Assembly (NCBI GenBank): GCA_036562185.1
Contig: DATCKN010000061.1
Location: 1 to 64,000 of the forward strand
Length of the DNA: 64,000 nucleotides
From: Thermoclostridium sp036562185
Lineage (GTDB): Bacteria; Bacillota; Clostridia; DSM-8532
Direction of reading: 5' to 3'
Positions within the stretch are counted from its first letter, which is position 1; each line of letters starts with the position of its first letter. A model generated the notes under the pieces. That model ran no database searches and was not told the origin of the DNA. It saw nothing but the letters and a program-made list of their open reading frames with translations. Below, piece by piece: positions 1 through 8,715 of this stretch. The translations under genes were made by a program, and so were the position numbers.

Positions 1-283
1 CTGCATACGTTATTGCCGCTGAGCCTGATGATACTGCCAGTGCACCAACTCCCCCCTCCAGTGCCGCCATCCTCTTTTCAAAAACATCAATGGTGGGATT
101 CATAATTCGTGTGTATATGTTACCGGATTCTTTCAGTGCAAATAGGTTTGCTGCATGCTCGGTGTCCTTAAAAACATAGGATGTTGTCTGATAAATGGGT
201 ACGCTCCTGGAACCGGTAGTAGGGTCGGGTACTTGACCGGCGTGGACCTGGAGCGTATCAAATCTGTAGTTTTTTCCGCTCAT
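1..283 (-). CDS. metY: O-acetylhomoserine sulfhydrylase, N-terminal part (cut by window edge)
   Basis: The first ~94 residues are present; the rest lies beyond the left edge. The product begins MSGKNYRFDTLQVHAGQ and carries the PIYQTTSYVF and YTRIMNPT blocks seen at the start of Cys/Met-metabolism PLP enzymes of the O-acetylhomoserine sulfhydrylase group. The PLP lysine is not in view. The family makes homocysteine from O-acetylhomoserine and sulfide in the cytoplasm. An AAGGAG ribosome site lies just upstream of the ATG at 281-283. The next gene upstream encodes the acetyl-type MetA that would supply its substrate, so the two form one pathway unit. Cystathionine gamma-synthase is a less likely alternative. 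Confidence 0.85.
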   Translation of the reverse strand, partial: MSGKNYRFDTLQVHAGQVPDPTTGSRSVPIYQTTSYVFKDTEHAANLFALKESGNIYTRIMNPTIDVFEKRMAALEGGVGALAVSSGSAAITYA

Positions 284-340
284 ATCACTTCTCTCCTTTA
301 CCGTATAATTCTTCTCTTAACTACCTTCACAGGACACACA

Positions 341-1264
341 TTAATAGCCGTTCAATTCATCAAGATTATATGGTGTCTCCTGATATACATAATAGTTCAG
401 CCAGTTTGAGAACAGTAAATTAGCATGCCCCCTCCATCTTGTCACCGGGGGCTTTTGGGGATCATCATCAGGAAAATAGTTTTTTGGAATCTTTATATTC
501 AATCCCTTGCTTATGTCACGATCATACTCTGACTTTAATGTGAGAGGATCATATTCAGAATGCCCGGTAACAAAAATTTGCCTGTCATCCCTTGATCTGA
601 CTATATAAACACCTGCTTCGGGCGATTCCGACAGAATTTCCAGTTCAGGAACCTTCAAAATGTCTTCTCTGCGCACTTCTGAATGCCTTGAATGCGGGAC
701 ATAGAATACATCATCAAATCCTCTTAAAAGCTTTACATTTTTTACAGCGACAGTATGCTCAAATACTCCAAAGAGTTTTTCAGGCAGAGGGTACTTCGGT
801 ATATTGTAGAAGTGATAAAGGCCTGCCTGGGCTGCCCAGCAAATATACAGCACAGAGTAAACATGTTTTTTGCTCCAGTCCATTATTCTTGTAAGTTCTT
901 CCCAATAATCCACTTTCTCAAAGGCCATATGCTCCACCGGGGCACCGGTGATAATCATACCGTCAAACTTTTCATCTTTAACGTCATCAAAGGTTTTGTA
1001 AAAAGTTCTCATATGTTCTTCAGGGGTATGTTTTGATTTATATGTGCGGGGATGCAGAAGAACAATATCAACCTGCAGCGGGGTATTACCGATAAGTCTT
1101 AGCAACTGGGTTTCGGTAACAATTTTTGTAGGCATAATATTAAAGATGGCAATCCTTAAAGGCCGAATATCCTGATGAATTGCCCTTTCTTCAGTCATTA
1201 CAAATATGTTCTCACTGGTCAGAACTTCATATGCCGGCAGGTTGTCAGGTATATTAATAGGCAT
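341..1264 (-). CDS. metA: Homoserine O-acetyltransferase (MetA family)
   Basis: This 307-residue enzyme activates homoserine for methionine synthesis. I chose the ATG at 1262-1264 because AAGGAG lies about ten bases upstream and because family numbering then falls into place: catalytic Cys142 in YICWAAQ, and His235 with Glu237 in TGHSEYDP. A longer frame reaches 1303 but adds 13 unlikely residues. Residue 111 is Glu (GAPVEHM). In MetA enzymes Glu111 goes with acetyl-CoA use and Gly111 with succinyl-CoA, so the product is probably O-acetylhomoserine. That fits the metY gene downstream. The leader at 1265-1380 shows no S-box riboswitch. Confidence 0.92.
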   Translation of the reverse strand: MPINIPDNLPAYEVLTSENIFVMTEERAIHQDIRPLRIAIFNIMPTKIVTETQLLRLIGNTPLQVDIVLLHPRTYKSKHTPEEHMRTFYKTFDDVKDEKFDGMIITGAPVEHMAFEKVDYWEELTRIMDWSKKHVYSVLYICWAAQAGLYHFYNIPKYPLPEKLFGVFEHTVAVKNVKLLRGFDDVFYVPHSRHSEVRREDILKVPELEILSESPEAGVYIVRSRDDRQIFVTGHSEYDPLTLKSEYDRDISKGLNIKIPKNYFPDDDPQKPPVTRWRGHANLLFSNWLNYYVYQETPYNLDELNGY

Positions 1265-1380
1265 TTTGTCCAACTCCTTAATATATGATATACTACTAAT
1301 CATATATAAATAATTTGGTATTGATTATAACAAAATATTTATGCAATGCAAGAGTTTTTTTTGCATATTTATAAAAATTT

Positions 1381-1436
1381 ATAATAAAAAACAGATACTA
1401 TTTTTAAGCCTTCTCATATGGTAAAGTATCTGTTTT
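1381..1436 (-). terminator. Rho-independent terminator behind yhaM
   Basis: Arms 1425-1436 and 1388-1399 are perfect 12-base complements (AAAACAGATACT type) around a 25-base loop. On the minus strand the second arm runs into TTTTTATTAT. It lies 50 bases past the yhaM stop, so it likely ends the HD-GYP/yhaM transcript. Confidence 0.75.
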
Positions 1437-1486
1437 ACAGTTTTTGAAATAAAATATGAATGAATTTCCAAACTTATTACGAAAAA

Positions 1487-2440
1487 TTATAAAACCGGTT
1501 TATACAACCTTCTTTTATCCAACGACCAAACGGGGTCTGAAAAATTCCCCTCTTCAACATTTTTTAAGCTGTTTGCATAATCATAAACCCTGGCATCTAT
1601 CATATCAATGAAATGCAATAGTTCAGCTTCGAGAAACATTGGTTTTTTAGGGCTGCCATATTCAGGCTCGTAATGATGGCTTGCTATCATATGCTTTAAA
1701 AGCAGTATAACTTCAGATGATATGCCCAGTTCATTTCCTGCCCGCTCTATATCGCATATGCCCATCAGTATATGGCCTAAAAGCTGTCCCTCTTTTGAAT
1801 ATTCCGATATCCCCAGTTCATTTGATTCCAGTTCCCCGATTTTAGCAAGATCGTGAATCAGAACACCTGCGTATAATAAGTCGAGATTGATCTCTGTATA
1901 TATCTCTTTTAACTTATCCGATAACCGAAGCATTCTAAGAATATGATACAAAAGGCCGCTGCGGATTGAATGATGCAAAGACTTGGCTGCCGGAAAATAA
2001 ATGAGCTGCTCTTCTTTATTTTTAATCAATTTTAGCACCAGTTTCCTTATGTCGGTGTTGGAAATCCGGTTTGCATACCCATATATCTCTGACAGCATTT
2101 CCTCTGCCGGAATTGGCGCGGAAGGAACAAATTTGTATATTTCTTTCTGGTCTTCGGGATCGGCAATACGGATTTTATTTATATTAAGCTGAATCACTTC
2201 TTTGAAGCTGTCCACTTTTGCGTTAACATAATAAAGCATATTTAACTGTAGTGTGGTATAAATTTCTTCTCCGGCATCCCATAGTTTTGCCTGCACTTCC
2301 CCGGTTTTATCCGAAAAAACCATATCAATATATGGTTTTTTATTAGACGCTTCTTTCAGTTCTTTTTTTCGAAGTATGTAAATTCCGTTTATGATTTCAC
2401 CCTGTTTCAGATCACTTATGGAAACTCCAATAAACCGCAT
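1487..2440 (-). CDS. yhaM: 3'-5' exoribonuclease YhaM family (OB fold + HD domain)
   Basis: The 317-residue product matches YhaM. An N-terminal OB-type nucleic-acid binding region (about 10-95) contains YIDMVFSDKTGEVQAKLW. A C-terminal HD domain has His-Asp near 196-197 (LIHDLAK) and a later metal-binding histidine run (IASHHYEPEYGSP). YhaM enzymes are Mn-dependent 3'-5' exonucleases that trim RNA in Firmicutes. The ATG has AAAAGGAG upstream. The gene starts 12 bases after the HD-GYP gene ends, so the two are probably cotranscribed; whether nuclease and signalling functions are linked is not known from sequence. Confidence 0.88.
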   Translation of the reverse strand: MRFIGVSISDLKQGEIINGIYILRKKELKEASNKKPYIDMVFSDKTGEVQAKLWDAGEEIYTTLQLNMLYYVNAKVDSFKEVIQLNINKIRIADPEDQKEIYKFVPSAPIPAEEMLSEIYGYANRISNTDIRKLVLKLIKNKEEQLIYFPAAKSLHHSIRSGLLYHILRMLRLSDKLKEIYTEINLDLLYAGVLIHDLAKIGELESNELGISEYSKEGQLLGHILMGICDIERAGNELGISSEVILLLKHMIASHHYEPEYGSPKKPMFLEAELLHFIDMIDARVYDYANSLKNVEEGNFSDPVWSLDKRRLYKPVL

Positions 2441-2452
2441 CTTTTTCTCCTT

Positions 2453-3517
2453 TTATATATCCCATATTTCTATTATACGATACATCAATTCATTGGCTAA
2501 ATCAACTTCTTTATGTTTGGTAAGCATTTTTCCTTCTGAATCGGTTACAACCCTTACAACAGGCCTTGTCGGGTACTTCTTGTTGTATTTTTTTACTATC
2601 CCTTTTTCCCCTGTGTTTAATATTACACCCGTTCCAACAGGATAATAGGCAATATACCTTAAAAAAACATCCACTACTTCCTGATCAAAATGTTTTGATG
2701 CAAGTGATGTTATATAATCTATTACTTCATGAGGCATTAATTTTTTTCTATACACCCTGTCGGTTGTTAAAGCATCATAAACATCAGCAACTGCGACGAT
2801 ACGGGCCGCCTTGTGAATGTTCTCGCCCTTAAGGTGGTATGGGTATCCGCTTCCGTCCAGACGTTCATGATGCCCCAGCGCAATATGAGATGCCATCATA
2901 GTGATTCCCTTTGTTTTCTTTAAAAGCTCATGCCCGTAAATGGTATGCTTTTTTATTTCTTCAAATTCCTCGTTTGTCAATTGAACAGGCTTTTTAAGAA
3001 TTTCTTCGCTTATCATAACCTTTCCTATATCGTGAAGTATGGAACCCACACCAAGCTCCCTCAGCTTATCGCTGCTATATCCAAATCCGATTCCGATAAT
3101 TAGGGCCAGAATGCATACATTAACGCTGTGAGAAAATGTATAATCATCAACCGAACGAATATCCGAAAGATTTGCTATAATATCCTTGTTTGACAGAATA
3201 CTGGTTATTATCTTATCGACCACTTGCATTACCTGATAACCGTCAATACTCGTTTTGATAGCCGGATTAGTCATCATTAACTTAACCTTGCGTTTAGCCT
3301 CGTTAATGATTTCATCATGCACTACCTCTGGAATCTGAATATCCTTTGAAATTTCATCCTCAACGTATACCTCGGTAATTCCATTGGCCATAAGTCTTCT
3401 TTTGTATTCTTCAGTAAGTTCTGTTCCGGAAACGAGCAACACTTTTCCCTCCAAAGTCACTATAGTCTTTGCGAGTATTGCCCCGGATTGAATTTTATCC
3501 AGGCTGACCCTGCGCAC
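2453..3517 (-). CDS. HD-GYP domain cyclic-di-GMP phosphodiesterase
   Basis: This 354-residue protein has a ~90-residue N-terminal domain common in stand-alone HD-GYP proteins (MRRVSLDKIQSGAILAKTIV). The HD-GYP domain follows, with HD at about 162-163 (LHDIGK) and the hallmark HHERLDGSGYP at 216-226. All hallmark residues are intact, so it should hydrolyse cyclic di-GMP or a related dinucleotide. No receiver or membrane segment is seen, so it is probably cytoplasmic. The start is GTG at 3515-3517 behind GGGAGGG. A 58-residue tail past the core (KGIVKKYNKKYPTRPVVRVV) looks like a small beta domain. Confidence 0.88.
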   Translation of the reverse strand: MRRVSLDKIQSGAILAKTIVTLEGKVLLVSGTELTEEYKRRLMANGITEVYVEDEISKDIQIPEVVHDEIINEAKRKVKLMMTNPAIKTSIDGYQVMQVVDKIITSILSNKDIIANLSDIRSVDDYTFSHSVNVCILALIIGIGFGYSSDKLRELGVGSILHDIGKVMISEEILKKPVQLTNEEFEEIKKHTIYGHELLKKTKGITMMASHIALGHHERLDGSGYPYHLKGENIHKAARIVAVADVYDALTTDRVYRKKLMPHEVIDYITSLASKHFDQEVVDVFLRYIAYYPVGTGVILNTGEKGIVKKYNKKYPTRPVVRVVTDSEGKMLTKHKEVDLANELMYRIIEIWDI

Positions 3518-3685
3518 TTACAGTTGCCCTCCCAACTAACAGCAAATAAAAAACAAACCCCTAATATTTATTATCGGTTTATGGGTTTCTTGAATTTAGC
3601 AAATGCATTTGGAAACTGGTATTTTTCAGATTTTTTATACGAATAAAGCTACAATGCACGTATTTTTATGCATTTTAATCAATTT

Positions 3686-3726
3686 GGGCTGTCTCAATTG
3701 GAAATGATAATTTATTGAGACAGCCC
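3686..3726 (-). terminator. Strong hairpin behind the 129-residue charged protein gene
   Basis: Arms 3686-3698 and 3714-3726 (GGGCTGTCTCAAT) pair perfectly over 13 bases with a 15-base loop, five bases past the stop at 3732. The run after it on the minus strand is only AAATTGATT, so the U-tract is weak. It may be a terminator, or the paired ends of a tiny inserted repeat. Confidence 0.5.
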
Positions 3727-3731
3727 GAATT

Positions 3732-4121
3732 TTAAGTCAGAAAATCAAGTTGTTCTTTACGGTGTTCTTGTTTTTCCAGAGTTTTTTCCAGAGTTTCTTT
3801 GTCCATTTTATCTGCATTATGGTCTAAATAACCATCGGTATATTCAATGTTTCTTTTTAAATTTTCAACCTGATCTTCCTGCTCATGTTCACCGTAAGCT
3901 ACGATATTTTTCAGGTTTTCCATCTGCTGCAATCTTTCTTCCTGAATTTTTTCACTGTGTTTTACATTTTCAGGGTCAGCTATATCCGAGTGCTGCTCAA
4001 GATGCCTTTCGGTCCGTACATAGCGGTTGTTAATATTTAATAGCTCTTCTATTCTTCTTTCGTTGGCCATTTTTTGTTCTTCCTTGCTGTCTATGGCTTT
4101 TTCCTTTGATCTGTCACTCAC
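3732..4121 (-). CDS. Small highly charged coiled-coil protein, unknown function
   Basis: I do not recognise the family. The 129-residue product is almost all Glu, Lys, Asp, Gln and His. It has no membrane segment, no signal peptide and no cysteine, and helical stretches such as EKIQEERLQQMENLKN and DKETLEKTLEKQEHRKEQL suggest a coiled coil. The start is GTG at 4119-4121 with AAGGAGGG eight bases upstream, a very strong site for an orphan gene. It stands alone, with a hairpin behind it and pgcA after a ~110-base gap. A spore or stress protein is possible, but nothing in the sequence proves it. Confidence 0.7.
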   Translation of the reverse strand: MSDRSKEKAIDSKEEQKMANERRIEELLNINNRYVRTERHLEQHSDIADPENVKHSEKIQEERLQQMENLKNIVAYGEHEQEDQVENLKRNIEYTDGYLDHNADKMDKETLEKTLEKQEHRKEQLDFLT

Positions 4122-4234
4122 TTTTTTCCCTCCTTTCAGGATTTATTATTTCCACGGAGGGAATAAACTAAATAGAATACAAAAAGTAATTAATGACAAT
4201 CAAGCCACAGTCTGACACAATAAGCTTGTGCTGC

Positions 4235-5962
4235 CTATTCCAGCAATGGTTTTATTTTTGACAAAACATTTCTGCGCAAATTTTCAAGCGCTTTTTCGGA
4301 ATCAGCACCTGAGCTTCCCGATACACCATAGTATATTTTAATTTTGGGTTCAGTTCCTGAAGGCCTTATACAAAACCAGAAATCATCATCGGTTTCAAAA
4401 TAAAGCACATCTGATTTTGGAAGGGTAAGATTCTCTTTCATACCCGTTTTAATATTGGTTTTAACTCCGGTTTTATAATCCCTGACGGCTTTAATAACGG
4501 TATCGCCAAATTTTTCCGGGACCTCGCTGCGCATACATGCCATTGCATTCTGTATCTTTTCCAGTCCTTCTTTTCCTGCCAGCGTAAAGGAATCCAAAGC
4601 TTCTTTTGCATAACCGTATTTCTCATATATATTGATTAGCGCATCATACAACGTTAATCCTTTCGATTTATACCATGCAAACATTTCAGCAATCAGCATT
4701 GATGCAACTACAGCGTCCTTGTCACGAACATAGGTACCAGAAAGGTATCCGTAACTTTCTTCAAAACCAAAGACAAAATTCTCGTCTCCCTGTTCATCTC
4801 TTATAAGTATTTGCTCACCGATAAATTTAAAACCGGTTAAAACCTCAATCATCTTAACATTATAAGCATTGGCTATTTTTCTGGCCAATTCGGTGCTTAC
4901 AATGGTCTTTACAACAAACGGCTTTTCAGGCATTCTGTGCTGTTCGGCCAAATTGGACAGGATATACTCCATCAGCAGGCACCCTGTCTGGTTGCCTGTT
5001 AAAGTAATATATTCGCCTTTCTTATCCCTTACAACAATACCAACCCGGTCACAGTCAGGATCGGTTCCTATAATAAGTTCCACATCCTTTTCCCTTGCCA
5101 TTTTTATTGCCAGCTCGAATACAGCCTTCTCCTCGGGGTTTGGATATTTTACCGTACTAAAATAAGGATCGGGTTTTTCCTGTTCGGGCACAACATATAC
5201 GTTGTTAAAGCCTGTTTCTTTTAAAATACGCCTTACAGGCTTGTTTCCCGAACCATGCAAAGGCGTGTAGATTATTTTGCACCTGTCAAGTTCATCCTGG
5301 CTGAGTTTGGTAATTGACAAGGTCTTTAATGCTTTTATATATGCATCGTCAACTCTTTCTCCAATTATTTCTATCAGGCCTTCGTTCACTGCTTTTTCAA
5401 AATCCATTACTTTGATTGCAGTAATGTCAGTAATTGCATTGATTTCTTCCAGTACGGCATTGGACAGTTCAAGCGGTATTTGCCCTCCGTCCTTGCCATA
5501 AACCTTATAACCATTATACTCCTTTGGGTTATGGCTGGCAGTTATTACTATTCCGGCATCACATTTCAGGAATCTGACTGCAAATGACAGTTCGGGAGTT
5601 GGCCTTAACTCATCAAACAAATAGCTTTTTATCCCGTTCTCGGCAAACACACATGCGCTTTCTTCCGCGAACTCACGGGATTTATACCTTGAATCATATG
5701 CAATTGCAATTGACGGGGATTTGCTTCTTTTTAAAAGGAAATTAGCCAATCCCTGTGAAGCTTTCCTTATGACATAACGATTAAGGCGGTTAGTACCTGC
5801 CCCGATAATACCTCTTAAACCACCCGTTCCAAATTCAAGGTCACGGTAGAACCTGTCCTCAATCTCTTTTTCATTATCGGCGATAGACAATAATTCGGAC
5901 TTTGTCTCTTCATCAAAATAAGGATCATTTAACCAGTCATTATATCTTTCTCTATAACTCAA
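4235..5962 (-). CDS. pgcA: Phosphoglucomutase / phosphomannomutase
   Basis: An alpha-D-phosphohexomutase of about 575 residues that interconverts glucose 1- and 6-phosphate and so feeds UDP-glucose and glycogen synthesis. All four active-site loops are intact: the phosphoserine loop TASHNPKEYNGYK (Ser near 143), the metal loop GTDPDCDRVG, the sugar loop GFEESYGY and the phosphate loop RPSGTEPKIKIYYG. I place the start at TTG 5960-5962 because AGGAGTG lies eight bases upstream. The frame stays open to another TTG at 5992, which has no good ribosome site. Phosphomannomutase activity cannot be excluded. Confidence 0.9.
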   Translation of the reverse strand: MSYRERYNDWLNDPYFDEETKSELLSIADNEKEIEDRFYRDLEFGTGGLRGIIGAGTNRLNRYVIRKASQGLANFLLKRSKSPSIAIAYDSRYKSREFAEESACVFAENGIKSYLFDELRPTPELSFAVRFLKCDAGIVITASHNPKEYNGYKVYGKDGGQIPLELSNAVLEEINAITDITAIKVMDFEKAVNEGLIEIIGERVDDAYIKALKTLSITKLSQDELDRCKIIYTPLHGSGNKPVRRILKETGFNNVYVVPEQEKPDPYFSTVKYPNPEEKAVFELAIKMAREKDVELIIGTDPDCDRVGIVVRDKKGEYITLTGNQTGCLLMEYILSNLAEQHRMPEKPFVVKTIVSTELARKIANAYNVKMIEVLTGFKFIGEQILIRDEQGDENFVFGFEESYGYLSGTYVRDKDAVVASMLIAEMFAWYKSKGLTLYDALINIYEKYGYAKEALDSFTLAGKEGLEKIQNAMACMRSEVPEKFGDTVIKAVRDYKTGVKTNIKTGMKENLTLPKSDVLYFETDDDFWFCIRPSGTEPKIKIYYGVSGSSGADSEKALENLRRNVLSKIKPLLE

Positions 5963-6025
5963 GTTAATCACTCCTATAACACTATATTGCAATTATTCCC
6001 GATATGTTAACGTTTATTTTATAAA

Positions 6026-6808
6026 CTAACAATAGATTTCAGAAATTCTGATTATATCAAGGGCATGCCCTGTTTTTTCGTCAATATCAATCACTACTGC
6101 ATTAAAACATGTTCTTCCCTTTGCGGGTTCAAAATGGACAGGCAGTCCGGTTATAAATTTCTGAATAATCTGCATTTTGTCCACGCCTATTACACCATCA
6201 GCAGGTCCTGTCATTCCTACGTCTGTAATATAAGCCGTCTTGTTCTCAAGAATTTTTTCATCGGCTGTCTGTACATGGGTGTGAGTCCCAATCACCGCAC
6301 TTACGCGGCCGTCCAGGTAATATGCCAATGCCTGTTTTTCGCTTGTAGCTTCGGCGTGAAAATCCACAATTATGATCTTGCATTGCTGTTTTAATATTGA
6401 TATATCACGATCTGCAGCCTGAAATGGACATTCTGCAAAAGAATCCATATAAACACGTCCGATTAAGTTTATAATCCCAATTTTGACCCCGTTTTTTTCT
6501 ATAATAACTTTCCCCTTTCCGGGAACACTTTTCGAATAATTCGAAGGCCTGACTATTTTTCCACAGGAATCTATGAAATTAAACACTTCTTTTCTGGCCC
6601 AGGTATGATTGCCTAGTGTTATAGTATCAACACCGGCATTAAAAATTTCTTGAGCAGTGTTGTAATTAATGCCTTTACCACCGGCAGCATTTTCAGCATT
6701 TGCTATACAGACATCCCATTTGTATGTGTACTTAAGTTTCTCCAGGCGGTTTGCCAAAACCAACCTGCCTGTTTTTGCAAAAACATCACCTATAAATAAA
6801 AATCTCAA
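6026..6808 (-). CDS. ymdB: YmdB-family metallophosphoesterase
   Basis: This 260-residue calcineurin-like phosphoesterase matches YmdB, which in Bacillus hydrolyses cyclic nucleotides (2',3'-cAMP among them) and affects biofilm and motility decisions. Metal ligands lie in FLFIGDV at the N terminus, NAENAAGGKGI, TLGNHTW, DFHAEATSEKQA and GTHTHVQTAD. The start is taken as TTG 6806-6808 behind GAGAGGAAG, which gives the usual family N terminus; a TTG at 6824-6826 would add six residues. It follows rny as in many Firmicutes, with a perfect hairpin in the gap. Confidence 0.88.
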   Translation of the reverse strand: MRFLFIGDVFAKTGRLVLANRLEKLKYTYKWDVCIANAENAAGGKGINYNTAQEIFNAGVDTITLGNHTWARKEVFNFIDSCGKIVRPSNYSKSVPGKGKVIIEKNGVKIGIINLIGRVYMDSFAECPFQAADRDISILKQQCKIIIVDFHAEATSEKQALAYYLDGRVSAVIGTHTHVQTADEKILENKTAYITDVGMTGPADGVIGVDKMQIIQKFITGLPVHFEPAKGRTCFNAVVIDIDEKTGHALDIIRISEIYC

Positions 6809-6825
6809 TAAATTTCTTCCTCTCA

Positions 6826-6860
6826 AAATGCAAGAAGCGTATAATACGCTTCTTGCATTT
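6826..6860 (-). repeat. Perfect inverted repeat between rny and ymdB
   Basis: Arms 6826-6842 and 6844-6860 are exact 17-base complements (AAATGCAAGAAGCGTAT). The repeat begins 26 bases after the rny stop and ends just before the ymdB ribosome site. No T-run follows on the minus strand, so it is more likely an RNA-processing, stability or weak attenuation element than a full terminator. Confidence 0.65.
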
Positions 6861-6886
6861 GAAAAATTAATATTATTTTAACGAAT

Positions 6887-8482
6887 TTATTTTGCATATT
6901 CAACAGTGCGTGTTTCCCTGATTACATTTACTTTAATTTGTCCGGGATAATCAAGTTCGTTTTCAATTCGTTTTACGATATCCCTGGCAACCAGAACCAT
7001 TCCTTCATCGGATATGTCTTCAGGCTTAACCATAATCCGAACCTCACGTCCTGCCTGAATAGCAAAAGATTTTTCAACTCCTGCAAAAGAGTTTGCAATT
7101 TCTTCGAGCTTCTGCAGTCTTTTAATGTATGATTCAAGCGTTTCTCTTCTTGCTCCGGGTCGGGATGCAGAAATTGAATCAGCTGCCTGAATAAGCACTG
7201 CAATAATGGATTTTGGTTCTTCATCACCATGATGAGACAATATTGCATCAATTACAACTTCGCTCTCATGGTATTTTCTGCACAACTCAACACCTATTGA
7301 AACATGAGAACCTTCCATTTCATGGTCAACTGCTTTCCCTATGTCATGCAGTAACCCGGCACGTTTTGCAAGGGCGACGTCTTCACCCAGTTCGGCTGCC
7401 ATAATCCCAGCCAGATGAGCAACTTCAATTGAATGGTTGAGTACATTCTGTCCGTAGCTTGTTCTGTAATTGAGTTTGCCGAGTAACCTGACAAGCTCTG
7501 GGTGTAAGCCATAAACACCTGTCTCGAACGTAGCACGGTCACCGGCTTCACGGATGCTGGTTTCAACCTCTTTCCTTGCTTTTTCCACCATTTCTTCAAT
7601 CCGCGCCGGGTGAATTCTGCCATCCAAAATAAGCTTCTCAAGGGCAATCCTGGCAACCTCTCTTCGGATAGGATCAAAGCCTGACAATATAACCGCTTCA
7701 GGTGTATCATCAATAATCAGGTCAATCCCTGTAAGAGTTTCAAGGGTGCGTATATTTCTACCCTCACGCCCGATTATTCTTCCCTTCATTTCATCATTTG
7801 GAAGGGATACAACAGAAACCGTAATTTCTGATGTATGATCCACAGCACATTTTTGAATAGCGGTTGATAAAACTTCCTTTGCTTTCCGGTTAGCCTCTTC
7901 TTTTGCTCTTTCATATATTTCCTTAACCAGAATAGCTGCATCATGTTTTACTTCGTCTTCAACCTTGTTCAACAGGTATTCCTTTGCTTCATCCACCGAC
8001 AAACCTGAAATGCTCTCAAGCTTCTCAAGCTGTTGTTGGTATAAGTTCTCAATTTCCTGTTGACGGGTTTCAATTTCCTTAATTTGTCTGTTTAAGCCTT
8101 CTTCTTTTTTCTCCAGGGCATCCATTTTCTTTTCCAGAGTTTCATCCTTTTGCTGGAGACGGCGTTCGGTACGTTGGATTTCCATCCTTCGTTCCTTAAC
8201 CTCTTTTTCAAACTCCACCCTGCTTTTATGGATTTCCTCCCTGGCTTCAAAAAGCGCTTCCCGCTTTTTTCTTTCAGCAATCTTTTCAGCTTCACTTACA
8301 ATACGCTGGCCTTCCAGTTCTGCACTACCTATTTCGGCCTCTGCAATACGCTTTCTATGCTCAATTCCTTTACGGAACATAATAAGTGAACTGATTACCG
8401 CAATTATTAGGCCAATTCCCAGACCTAACAGTAATGAACCATAATTGATCTCCCTCACCTCCTTGTCCACAGTATCCTGCAA
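6887..8482 (-). CDS. rny: Ribonuclease Y
   Basis: Membrane-anchored endoribonuclease that starts mRNA decay in Firmicutes. Order: N-terminal membrane helix (YGSLLLGLGIGLIIAVISSL), long coiled coil (about 40-190), KH domain with GRIIGREGRNIRTLE, then HD domain with LLHDIGKAVDHE. The length of about 515-531 residues fits the family. The start is uncertain. The frame opens at TTG 8482 with a poor ribosome site. A strong AAGGAGGTGA at 8449-8458 lies before an ATC in frame and before an ATG that is out of frame by one. A sigma-A-like promoter lies 170 bases upstream, and ymdB follows. Confidence 0.93.
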   Translation of the reverse strand: MQDTVDKEVREINYGSLLLGLGIGLIIAVISSLIMFRKGIEHRKRIAEAEIGSAELEGQRIVSEAEKIAERKKREALFEAREEIHKSRVEFEKEVKERRMEIQRTERRLQQKDETLEKKMDALEKKEEGLNRQIKEIETRQQEIENLYQQQLEKLESISGLSVDEAKEYLLNKVEDEVKHDAAILVKEIYERAKEEANRKAKEVLSTAIQKCAVDHTSEITVSVVSLPNDEMKGRIIGREGRNIRTLETLTGIDLIIDDTPEAVILSGFDPIRREVARIALEKLILDGRIHPARIEEMVEKARKEVETSIREAGDRATFETGVYGLHPELVRLLGKLNYRTSYGQNVLNHSIEVAHLAGIMAAELGEDVALAKRAGLLHDIGKAVDHEMEGSHVSIGVELCRKYHESEVVIDAILSHHGDEEPKSIIAVLIQAADSISASRPGARRETLESYIKRLQKLEEIANSFAGVEKSFAIQAGREVRIMVKPEDISDEGMVLVARDIVKRIENELDYPGQIKVNVIRETRTVEYAK

Positions 8483-8649
8483 ATTCTTATCTCTTGTAAC
8501 AACGATTTCTTTTTAAATATAATTCGCTGTTATAAGGACATATGCAAGTATACTTTTTTCTTTTGCGGATTTCATTTTCTTTTTGATTTAATAAGCAAAT
8601 AAATGCAAAATTAAATACTGTATGAACAAAAAATGCCCATACTATAAGT

Positions 8650-8678
8650 ATTTTAAACTTATTTGAAAAAGGTGTCAA
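8650..8678 (-). promoter_or_regulatory. Sigma-A-type promoter for rny
   Basis: On the minus strand TTGACA (8673-8678), a 17-base spacer and TAAAAT (8650-8655) make a near-consensus promoter. The untranslated leader to rny would be about 160 bases. Confidence 0.75.
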
Positions 8679-8715
8679 GAAACAGCAATTCAATTTAAAA
8701 ATGTTGCATATTTCA

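Noticed and set aside
1265..1480. SAM (S-box) riboswitch upstream of metA
   Set aside because: The leader is short and AT-rich, and the only hairpin belongs to the yhaM terminator; no S-box core bases are seen.
8487..8693. 68-codon minus-strand frame upstream of rny
   Set aside because: It lies in the leader and promoter of rny, has no ribosome site and reads as low-complexity AT-rich text.
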